NCBI GenBank assembly: GCA_030849075.1
Contig: JASAOO010003405.1
Coordinates: forward strand, 1 to 55,547
Source of the DNA: Zelonia costaricensis
Taxonomy: Eukaryota > Euglenozoa > Kinetoplastea > Trypanosomatida > Trypanosomatidae
Reading direction: 5' to 3'
DNA: 55,547 nucleotides
The notes below the pieces were generated by a model that saw nothing but the letters and a program-made list of their open reading frames with translations, was not told the origin of the DNA and did not search any database. Positions 48,409-55,547 of the stretch are shown here, one piece after another. Position 1 is the stretch's first letter. Each line of letters opens with the position of its first letter. The position numbers and the translations under genes are program-made.

Positions 48409-49374
48409 CGTGTGGCTAGGGGAGTGCTGAGATAGGAGGGAGGAGAAGGAGGAGGAGGAGGAGGAGGGGGGCGGCTGTGGTCGCGTTGCCGCCTCAGCGG
48501 CGCACCCCGCCCTTGCCTACGCCTTCGTGTGGCCTCAGTGGGTGGTCGATGCACGCTGCTTCGCGGCACTCCTGTGAAAATGAGAAAGGGGAAGCTCTGG
48601 TGCTGAGTTGACGTGTGTGTGTGTGTGTCTTCTTCCCCCCCACCCCCACCCCCTACCCCAACACACACACGCGCGCCACCCGCTGTTCTCACGACGACGC
48701 CTTCACCTTCCCGCCTCCGCGTTCTCACGCCCAACTGCATTGCGTCACTTGCGTGCAGGTTCGTGGGTGTACTTGGGTCCGGATGCGCTTTCGAGGCGAC
48801 GGCTACCCCGCTCTCGTCCTTCCCCCACCACCACCCCCATTCAGCCACTTTGGTGGCCTCTCTTGTAATGTTGTTGTGTGCCCCACCCTCGATCGCAAGC
48901 AGCAAACATCACACACACACACACGCACTGCCCGCTTCCCCGGCACCGCCGTTGTGCCATGAGTGATGGCGAAAAAAAAAAAAAGGCAAGAGCCGGTGAC
49001 GCGCAGCTCAACCTTCTCGCTGCCACGGTGCGCGTGGAGCCCATCCCATGTACAGCGCTCCATCGCACGCGCCCCGGGGATGCCGTCATGCCCTTTCTGA
49101 ACTCTTCGCAACTTGTAACACTCGCTCCTGCCTGCGCATCCCCCCCCCCGCTCCTGCCTACCACGTCACACACTCACACACATGCACACATGCACACACG
49201 TCGCCATCGTCGTCGTCATCGAAGCTCTCTCGCTCTCTCTCTCTCGTGTAGCAACACAGCCGTACAGAGGAGGAAGCCCTTGCGTTCTCGTCTCGCTCCT
49301 CACAGGGGGCCTTCCATTCCTGCGTGAGCCTCTCTTGTCCACCCCCTCCCCTCCCTCCTCCGACACCATCGCTG
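48409..49374. other. Intergenic region with a 13-A run
   Basis: No gene is seen. It holds a GGA-rich patch (48434-48470), a TG run (48613-48627), CA runs (about 48661-48671, 48911-48924, 49170-49198), an A run at 48972-48984, and strong CT repeats (49226-49246) before the Ubl gene. Confidence 0.6.
49225..49251 (+). promoter_or_regulatory. Candidate spliced-leader acceptor for the Ubl-protein gene
   Basis: CTCTCTCGCTCTCTCTCTCT runs to AG at 49250-49251. The 5' UTR would be 123 nt, with no ATG before 49375. Confidence 0.55.
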
Positions 49375-52300
49375 ATGCGCATCCACATCCGCGGCGCCCC
49401 TACCTACAACCGCGACGATGTGGAGGTGCCGCCAGGCCTCACGGTGGCCGAGCTGCGGAGCCACCTGGCCGCCCTCTTCGACATCGACAGCGATACCCAC
49501 TTCATACGCCTGCTCATCCGCGGACGGCTCATGCAGGACGCCGACCCGCTGAGCAGCTACGGTGTGGAGGCCGGCAGCACCGTGAACGTGGTCGTGCAGG
49601 CGCGTCAGCTCGGCAGCGCCACCGGCGCGACCGCAGGACTGCAGCAGTCGTCGCAAGAAGACGGTGGCAACAGCGGCGGCGGCAGCGACATGAGCGTGGG
49701 TGTTGGAGGCGGCGGTTTCCCGTGGGAGTCCCTCATGGCGGCTGTCGCCAGCTCCATCGCGAGCTCAGCGCAGCAGCGCAGCGTCCAGCCACCGCCGACG
49801 ACGCAGCCCGGGTCGCCGCAGCCGCCCGCGCAGTACCAATGGTCGTGGAGTTTTGGGAACGACAGAGGCGGCGGCAGGGGCGGCGACAGAGGCGGCGGCA
49901 GGGGCGGCGGCGGGGGCGGGGGCTGGGGCGCTGGCAGGGGCGCTGGCTGGGGCGCTGGCAGGGGCGCTGGCAGGGGCGTTGGCAGGGGCTCCGTGCAGGG
50001 GCGCTGGCAGGGGTGCAGAACGCCTGACACGACCCCCGCACCGGTGCCGCCCGCCCAAGACGCGGGAAGTCGGTTCTCGCTGCCCTCGCTCTTCTCTAGA
50101 TTCTTCTCAGGGCCCGCGCGCAAGGGCCGTGGCGACGCAGAAGCGGCATTAGCAGCAGCACCTCCTCGGCGCACCTCGTCGTGCACCTCCACGTCGTCCT
50201 CCACAAGCAGCACCTCCTCCACCACGAGCGGAGCTGACGAAGGCGACGCGCGCGGCGTCCAGGTGCGCGTTGAGATCGGTCGGGAGCCCCGCGGGGCCCG
50301 GGCGGTCAGGAAAGCCCAGAGGCGAGCCCGGCGGCAAGCGCGGCGTGCAGCCAAGGACGCACGACGGGATGACCAACGTGCGGCCGAGCGGGCGACGGAG
50401 GAAGTGCAACGTGCGGCCGAGCGGACCCAGCGAGATGCGAAGCAGCGCGCGCGGCAGGTCGCGGAGGAAGCGAGGCGATGTGCGCTTCAAGCAGCCCAGG
50501 AGATGCAGCAGCGTGCGTGGCGGGCCGCCGCGGAGCTGCGTGCGGACGCGGGGGACTGGCGGCGTATCGTGAAACACGCGGCGCAAGACCTCAAGACCGC
50601 CGCCGGCAAGATGTCGCGCGAGGCATGTGTGGAGTGGCACGACGAAGCGGGCCTGCAGGACGCCGCCGCCCCGCCGCCGGCTGCCCGCTCGGCGCCAGAG
50701 CTCGAGCCAGCAGCGCCGACGTCGACCACCGCCACGACTGCCAAGACATCGCCTCCCAGCATGGACGTGGCGATCGACAAAGCTGCCTCGGTGCAGCTTC
50801 CGCCTCCACTGTTCCCCTCCCCGAAGCTGCCGCTGTCCCCGCTGTCTGAGCCTGCGTCGCAAGACAGCGCGGTGCAGCAGCAGCCGGCCGTGGTGCATCT
50901 TCACGTGCACTGCACATCCGACGAGCTGGGCGACATGCCGCTGCGGCTACGTCGTCTGGCCGACCAGGTCCCTGTCGCACAGGTGGTGTTGCAGACCGAG
51001 ATCGCGGAGCAGGATGGGGGCGGGCCGGACTCGCAGCCGCGCACGATGCTGCGTCACACGACAGCAGCAGCAGCAGCATCCACCCCTCCCACGCCCGACA
51101 CTCGCGGTGCCGCCTTGAGACCCACAACGGCGACCCTCACCGCAGCGACGACGGCATCAGTGCCGTGGATCGACGAGGCCCTGAGCACGACCCTGGCGAC
51201 GCTGGGCATGCCGCAACTCATGCAGCTCGCGGCCGGGAACTACAACGTGCTGGCCTCCCTGCGCGAGCCGCTGCAGGCGCAAGTGCAGCGGCGTCTGGCC
51301 GGCACGAGCGGGTCGCTGGCGGCTGTGGCGCACGTGGCGCATCACGAAGCGCAGCAGCTCACCACACGCATCCTCGGGATGCCGGCGGTGTGCCAGTTTC
51401 TGGAGCGCGAGGCGGCTGCAGCGCGCGCGGCTGGTCGGGCACCCGACGAAGGACGGCAAAGCCCGGCCTCCTTCCGGGCGGAGCTGCCGCGGTTCCTGGA
51501 GCACCTCTACGTCGCCATCATGCAACACGTGCGGCGCACCCCACTGTCTGCTGCGGAGTGGAGTCGCGAGCTGCGCAACATCTTCGTGCGCCACACCGGC
51601 ATGGCCATGACTCGGTCGGTGCAGTGGTTTGATGAGGGCCGCCAAGCCTTCCAGCCCGTTGTCGCGAACGTCATGTTGAGCTTGCTGCAGAGCAGCGGGG
51701 CGTCGCAGCAGTACCCCATATTGCACACCTTCTCGTCTATGCTGGGCCCGATGCTGCAGTCGCTGCTCGAGGAGTGGGGGCGCGAGTACGAGCAGTACAT
51801 GCAGCGCAGCGAGGACACCATCACGTTCGACCAAGCCGCAACCCCGTCCTCGCCACCGCAACGTACCTCACCGCTCTCCGTCACCCCCGCCGTGACACGC
51901 GAGCAGCAGCCACCGCCGCCGTTCGCGGAGGTCGTGAAGCAGACCTCGTCGCTGTACTCGGACAAGAGCCTCAGCGGCGGTGCATCCTCGCTGGTACCAC
52001 CACCGCTGCCGCCGACGACGCCGGAGTCCGACTGCGCACAGAGTCACCTGCTGCCGGCGTGGAATGCGCGGCACCTCTTCCGCAGCACGCAACCGCAGCA
52101 CCGCAACGCCGTTGATGGGGGTGCCAGTGCTGCGACGGCGACAGCGACAGCAGCAGCAGCATTGGCGACCACGGCCACCACGGCCACCACGCCGGCCACC
52201 GTCACGACAGCGGGGGGCGACCTGAATGACCTTGCGAACGAGTTGATGGGCGGCTACGACGACGGCGACGGTGACGACGACGAGAAGCAGCCGTCAACGC

Positions 52301-52737
52301 GGGCCGTATCGCCCAAGACGCGCCCCCTCGACGCGCCGTCGGACACCACCGTCCCGGCCTTCTCCATCGATACGAGTGCCGGTGAGAGCGACGCCGCGGC
52401 CGCCGCGGCGGAGGGGTCGTGCGAGGAGGCGGAGGCGGAGGCCGTGGCAGCCTCGCAGGCACGGCTTGCGGCAGCGGTGGAGGACTGGGAGGACTCGTGC
52501 GGCGTGCCGCATGCGGTGGCCGAGCGGCTGAGTGCGATGGCGTCGCGCTATGCGGAGGCGCGCAGCCTCGCGTCTGCGTCGCTGCGGCTCTCTACCCTGG
52601 CGCGCACTGTTTCTGCGGCGTCGGCCCCTCCGCAGCCGCCGTCCGTCACGTCCATCACGGGCTCCGTCAACGGCTCCCTCGATGGCTGGGTGACGTGGGA
52701 GGCGAACCCGTACGGCGACGCGCCATCAAGCGGTTAG
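49375..52737 (+). CDS. Large protein with N-terminal ubiquitin-like domain (BAG6-like layout, tentative)
   Basis: The 1120-aa protein starts with a ubiquitin-like fold at residues 1-75: MRIHIRG, the PPGLTVAELRSHLAALF helix, LIRGRLMQDADPLSSYGVEAG and TVNVVVQ. There is no C-terminal Gly-Gly processing site, so it is an integral Ubl domain. About 160-215 is an Arg/Gly and Trp/Gly/Ala repeat region (RGAGWGAGRGAG), encoded by tandem 12-base units. Residues 303-440 are a highly charged, mostly basic helix with Ala/Arg/Glu repeats. VVHLHVHCTSDELGDMP lies near 505. An ordered helical region runs from about 597 (PWIDEALSTTLATLGMP) to about 815. The rest is low-complexity, with an acidic patch. The layout (Ubl, long disordered linkers, helical middle) recalls BAG6/Scythe, a chaperone of the tail-anchored protein and ER quality-control pathways. 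I could not recognise the BAG domain, so the family name is only a suggestion. Confidence 0.75.
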   Translation: MRIHIRGAPTYNRDDVEVPPGLTVAELRSHLAALFDIDSDTHFIRLLIRGRLMQDADPLSSYGVEAGSTVNVVVQARQLGSATGATAGLQQSSQEDGGNSGGGSDMSVGVGGGGFPWESLMAAVASSIASSAQQRSVQPPPTTQPGSPQPPAQYQWSWSFGNDRGGGRGGDRGGGRGGGGGGGWGAGRGAGWGAGRGAGRGVGRGSVQGRWQGCRTPDTTPAPVPPAQDAGSRFSLPSLFSRFFSGPARKGRGDAEAALAAAPPRRTSSCTSTSSSTSSTSSTTSGADEGDARGVQVRVEIGREPRGARAVRKAQRRARRQARRAAKDARRDDQRAAERATEEVQRAAERTQRDAKQRARQVAEEARRCALQAAQEMQQRAWRAAAELRADAGDWRRIVKHAAQDLKTAAGKMSREACVEWHDEAGLQDAAAPPPAARSAPELEPAAPTSTTATTAKTSPPSMDVAIDKAASVQLPPPLFPSPKLPLSPLSEPASQDSAVQQQPAVVHLHVHCTSDELGDMPLRLRRLADQVPVAQVVLQTEIAEQDGGGPDSQPRTMLRHTTAAAAASTPPTPDTRGAALRPTTATLTAATTASVPWIDEALSTTLATLGMPQLMQLAAGNYNVLASLREPLQAQVQRRLAGTSGSLAAVAHVAHHEAQQLTTRILGMPAVCQFLEREAAAARAAGRAPDEGRQSPASFRAELPRFLEHLYVAIMQHVRRTPLSAAEWSRELRNIFVRHTGMAMTRSVQWFDEGRQAFQPVVANVMLSLLQSSGASQQYPILHTFSSMLGPMLQSLLEEWGREYEQYMQRSEDTITFDQAATPSSPPQRTSPLSVTPAVTREQQPPPPFAEVVKQTSSLYSDKSLSGGASSLVPPPLPPTTPESDCAQSHLLPAWNARHLFRSTQPQHRNAVDGGASAATATATAAAALATTATTATTPATVTTAGGDLNDLANELMGGYDDGDGDDDEKQPSTRAVSPKTRPLDAPSDTTVPAFSIDTSAGESDAAAAAAEGSCEEAEAEAVAASQARLAAAVEDWEDSCGVPHAVAERLSAMASRYAEARSLASASLRLSTLARTVSAASAPPQPPSVTSITGSVNGSLDGWVTWEANPYGDAPSSG
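49861..50016 (+). repeat. Coding tandem repeats (24-bp and 12-bp units)
   Basis: Two identical 24-bp units (49861-49884 and 49885-49908) encode Asp-Arg-Gly-Gly-type repeats. They are followed from 49925 by about seven 12-base units of the type GGGGCGCTGGCA, which encode Arg/Trp-Gly-Ala-Gly. One unit (around 49985) is irregular. The number of units is likely to vary between strains. Confidence 0.8.
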
Positions 52738-54191
52738 ACACCAAACGCGTGAGCACATCGATGACGGGTTGAGGGAGAGGGGGGCACTGGAACGCAGCAG
52801 GAGGGATGCGTCGGCGAGCTACACGTCAAGCCCGGAGGCAAGATTCTGGCGACACTCCCCCCCCCCCTCGTCCCATCCCGAAGTTCTTGAAGCTGACTGC
52901 CACACCTCCCTTGACCACACCGCATGGTGCTGCATGTTATACACACGCACACCCCAACATCTATTGTTCTTGCACGTGCGCGGCTAGCACGTCCGTGTGT
53001 GCCGCACGGGTGCTTAAGCGAACGTGTTTCTGCGGCTCTGCATCCCTTCCCCTGCGGCGGCCCAGCAGGCAACACCGGCACGCGCGCACCCCAACGTGCG
53101 CACGAACGTGCGGGCTGCAGAGGTGCACTCTACCGACCATCCATAGCTTCGCTTGCGCTTCTCTTCTTTCCTTTCCCGTGCCTTGTGATGCCGTGCGGTG
53201 CTTCCACGGACTTGCCCACCCTCCCTCCCTCGTCTCCGTGTAGATGTCGTCGCACGCGCCCCTCCCTCCCCTCCTCCCTTTCTTGTCGCTGGTTCTGTTT
53301 GCGTCATGCGATGTGCGTCGCCTGATCTTGCTTCCCCTCCTCCCCCCCCTCCGTGTGCGTTGACGCACAGACGTGCACCTCTGTTGATGTGCAGCTTCTT
53401 GTCTTCTTTTTTTTTTTTTTGCGTCGACCCTGTTACCCTGTGCGTGTGTGTGTGTGCGTGTGCGTGCGTGCTGTGATTCTGGAGGCCCCTCTCCCAGAGT
53501 GCGTGTGGGTGAGCGGAGCTGGCTTGCTTGCTCTTATCAGTGCTTGTCCCCTTTACGTGTTTTGCTAGCCCTTTCCCTACACCTATTCCCGCCTGCACAA
53601 GTGTGCTTACATGTTTGATTGTGTGTGTGTGTGTGTGTCGCTGCGTCCTCCTCAAGCCCCAGTCTCCCCACCCGCTCCCCCCCCCTCAGCGCCATGGGGG
53701 AGGGCGCTCTCGCGATGGCCACAGAAGCGGCCAACTTCGAGACGTGTGATCGAGGCGCAGGAAGCTCGGCGAGAAGGGAAGAGAAGCGCGCGTGCTGACA
53801 GCGCTTCACATCAGCAGTAGTGACACAGCATTCGAAAGTGGAAAGCGGTCGGCGGAGGCGCGGAAGAACGACAGACGCGCACGCTGCAAGCCGCTTGATG
53901 GCGGGGCGTGCACGGGAATTACGAGAGCGAAGAGGTCGAGGACGCGGCAGGGAGGCAGACGCCGTCTTGCACAGGCCGGCGCTTCTGAGTCGCGCGTGTG
54001 CCCCCCTTTCTCTCTCTGCGTGTCGATGGTGCTCGTGCATCTACCACCTGTCGATCTTGTTTTTCTTTTCTTCTACTGACGTGGCATCGCACGTGAGCGC
54101 ACACGACCGCAGCAACGCCGCGCGCACGTCCGCAGGCGCCCCACCACAACACATACACACACACACATCGAGACACGCGAGGAAAGCCTAA
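52738..54191. other. Intergenic region with a 14-T run
   Basis: No gene is seen. It contains C runs (52857-52867), a T run (53407-53420), TG runs (about 53442-53462 and 53620-53638), complex sequence at 53700-54000 without a convincing frame, a T/C tract at 54050-54075, and a CA run (54151-54168) before the next gene. Confidence 0.6.
54050..54097 (+). promoter_or_regulatory. Candidate spliced-leader acceptor for the reductase gene
   Basis: A T-rich pyrimidine tract (54056-54075) precedes AG at 54096-54097, giving a 94-nt 5' UTR with a CA run and no ATG before 54192. Confidence 0.5.
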
Positions 54192-55256
54192 ATGTCCGCC
54201 TCCGCCACGGCGGCCGTGTCGTCTGCGCGGACGTACCGGCACATCGTCGCCAGCGCCCTCTCCACCGATTTCCGGGCCGTCACCTCGATTGCCACGACGC
54301 CGTTCCCGTCAGAGCTGCACCCCAAGGCGGTGCTCGTGCGCAACAGGTTCCTCGGCATCAACGCCAGCGACATCAACTTCACCGCCGGCATCTACCAGCC
54401 CGACGTGCGGCCACCGTTCGCGTGCGGCTTCGAGGCGGTTGGGGAAGTGGTGGAGGTGGGCAGCGGCGTCAGCGACCTCAAGCCCGGTGCCGCGGTCGTG
54501 ACGCAGAGCTACGGCGCGTTCGCGGAGTACCAGGTCGTGCCGCGCCGCCACGCAAAGTCGATCCCGCGTCTCGCACGCGAGTACCTCCCGCTGGACCTGA
54601 GCGCCACCACCGCCTCCATCGCCATCGAGCACGTACTGAAGCCGCAGCCCGGTGAGCGCGCGGTCGTGACGGCGGCTGCGGGCGGCACAGGACAGTTCGC
54701 CGTGCAGCTTCTCAAGCACGTGTACCGCTGCCCCGTCGTCGGCACCTGCTCCTCGCCGGCCAAGGCCGCCTTCCTGACCGACACGCTCAAGTGCGATGGG
54801 GTGGTGAACTATCGGGCCGAGGCGGCGAACACGGCCGCCGCGCTGCAGCGCTGCTACCCGCGCGGCGCCAGCATCGCGTACGAGTCCGTCGGAGGCGATC
54901 TGCTGGAGGCCGTTATTCAAAGCTTGACCCTGCGCGGCCGCATCGTCTCACTCGGTTGTGTGTCGACGTACCAGCGTGGCTCGGTGGAGGCGCCGACGTC
55001 GCAGACGGGTGGTCGTGGTCGCAAGCCCCTGCCGCTGCAGCTGTTGGCAAAGAGCGCCAGCCTCGCAACCTTCTTCCTGCCCCACTTCGCCAAGTACGAG
55101 CAGACCCACTTTGACCGCCTGTGTGCGCTGCACGACCGCGGCGTGCTTCAGTCCTGCGTCGATCCTACGCCCTTCAAGGGGCTGGAGGGGGTCTACGACG
55201 CCATCGACTTCATGTTCGCCCAGCAGAACTGCGGCAAGGTCATGGTCGAGCTGTGA
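54192..55256 (+). CDS. Medium-chain dehydrogenase/reductase, PTGR3/ZADH2-like quinone or enone reductase
   Basis: The 354-aa protein is a complete zinc-independent member of the MDR superfamily, which reduces C=C bonds of enones or quinones with NADPH. The N-terminal catalytic domain has VRNRFLGINASDINFTAGIY and FACGFEAVGEVVEVGSGVSD, typical of the PTGR3/ZADH2 branch. The cofactor-binding motif AAAGGTGQFAVQL starts at A161. Next come GTCSSPAKAAFL, where the NADP-binding loop is expected, and GASIAYESVGGDLLEAV, equivalent to the conserved D/E-x-VGG stretch. The C-terminus (NCGKVMVEL) matches the usual GKvvv ending. Structural and catalytic zinc cysteines of alcohol dehydrogenases are absent. 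It has no obvious organelle signal and does not end in a peroxisomal/glycosomal SKL-type tripeptide, so it is probably cytosolic. The natural substrate is unknown. Confidence 0.9.
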   Translation: MSASATAAVSSARTYRHIVASALSTDFRAVTSIATTPFPSELHPKAVLVRNRFLGINASDINFTAGIYQPDVRPPFACGFEAVGEVVEVGSGVSDLKPGAAVVTQSYGAFAEYQVVPRRHAKSIPRLAREYLPLDLSATTASIAIEHVLKPQPGERAVVTAAAGGTGQFAVQLLKHVYRCPVVGTCSSPAKAAFLTDTLKCDGVVNYRAEAANTAAALQRCYPRGASIAYESVGGDLLEAVIQSLTLRGRIVSLGCVSTYQRGSVEAPTSQTGGRGRKPLPLQLLAKSASLATFFLPHFAKYEQTHFDRLCALHDRGVLQSCVDPTPFKGLEGVYDAIDFMFAQQNCGKVMVEL

Positions 55257-55547
55257 AGGTGCAGCGGAGCCGCAGAGCCGCGGCATCACGCGAGTTTCCT
55301 TCGCGCCCCCTCGCACGCGTCGGTCCTTTGAGGTGGGGGGGGTGATGGGGCACGCCAGCCTCGGCATCGCGTCCTGCACGCGACTCGCCTCGCATCTCTA
55401 CTTTTCTCCCGTGGCGCCCTGCTCTCGCGTGTGCAGTTGTGCCTGATGTGTGTGTGTGTGTGTGTGTGTCTGTGTGTGTGTGTGCACCGATGCGCGACGC
55501 CTGCAGCGGGCACGCAGAATGCCAAGAGGGAAACAAAGGCGCGGAGG
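55257..55547. other. 3' flank of the reductase gene to the window end
   Basis: No gene is seen. It contains a TG run at 55446-55484 and is presumably the 3' UTR. Confidence 0.65.
55446..55484 (+). repeat. (TG)n microsatellite
   Basis: A TG run with one C interruption, about 190 bases after the reductase stop codon. Confidence 0.9.

Noticed and set aside
55230..55256. Glycosomal (PTS1) signal on the reductase
   Set aside because: The protein ends in VEL, which is not an SKL-type tripeptide.
1..55547. CRISPR arrays, tRNA genes, intact transposons or a strand-switch region
   Set aside because: None is visible. The regular repeats are dinucleotide or trinucleotide microsatellites, and all credible genes point the same way.

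Overview
The window looks like a piece of a nuclear chromosome from a trypanosomatid, most likely in the Leishmania/Leptomonas/Crithidia/Porcisia group (Leishmaniinae). Thirteen complete genes and one 5'-truncated gene all lie on the plus strand and none needs an intron. The coding DNA is very GC-rich and full of Ala/Ser/Gly/Gln runs. The gaps between genes are 0.7-2.9 kb of pyrimidine tracts, poly-C runs and (TG)n/(CA)n repeats, and most start codons are preceded by a polypyrimidine tract followed by AG. That is the layout of a polycistronic unit resolved by spliced-leader trans-splicing and coupled polyadenylation. The MAP kinase carries the T-D-Y activation motif common in trypanosomatid MAP kinases. 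The genus cannot be fixed from sequence alone.

Layout, left to right. 3-443: C-terminal tail of a low-complexity protein. 1125-5006: coiled-coil protein of unknown function. 5955-6857 (or from 5892): LYR-motif protein resembling succinate dehydrogenase assembly factor 3. Then a 2.9-kb gap. 9780-18275: giant low-complexity protein (2831 aa) with a conserved C-terminal third. 20378-20968: small, probably mitochondrial, protein. 21957-23921: CTU2/NCS2 tRNA 2-thiolation subunit. 24929-26728: MATE-family transporter. 28867-30651: MAP kinase with altered P+1 loop. 31533-33140: dual-specificity phosphatase-like protein. 34369-41937: large C2CD5 (CDP138) orthologue. 42650-43528: unrecognised 292-aa protein. 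45079-48408: anoctamin/TMEM16. 49375-52737: protein with an N-terminal ubiquitin-like domain. 54192-55256: zinc-independent medium-chain reductase of the PTGR3/ZADH2 type.

Neighbouring genes in such units are co-transcribed but usually not functionally linked, so I do not infer a pathway from adjacency. The genes cover mitochondrial respiratory-complex assembly, tRNA modification, membrane transport, kinase/phosphatase signalling, Ca2+/lipid-dependent membrane biology (C2CD5 and anoctamin) and protein quality control. Expression is expected to be set mainly after transcription, through the UTRs.

There are three single-N positions. Two sit between exact direct repeats (35 bp and 66 bp) and one follows a 34-base C run, so they look like unresolved assembly joins. 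I found no tRNA, rRNA, CRISPR array, intact transposon or strand-switch. I did not find a convincing new multi-gene system. The best leads are the diverged SDHAF3-like protein, the MAP kinase lacking the CMGC arginine, the expanded C2CD5 orthologue with Arg/Ser-rich tracts, the anoctamin with a mostly retained Ca2+ site, and the recurrent order of TG repeats after stops and CA repeats before starts.
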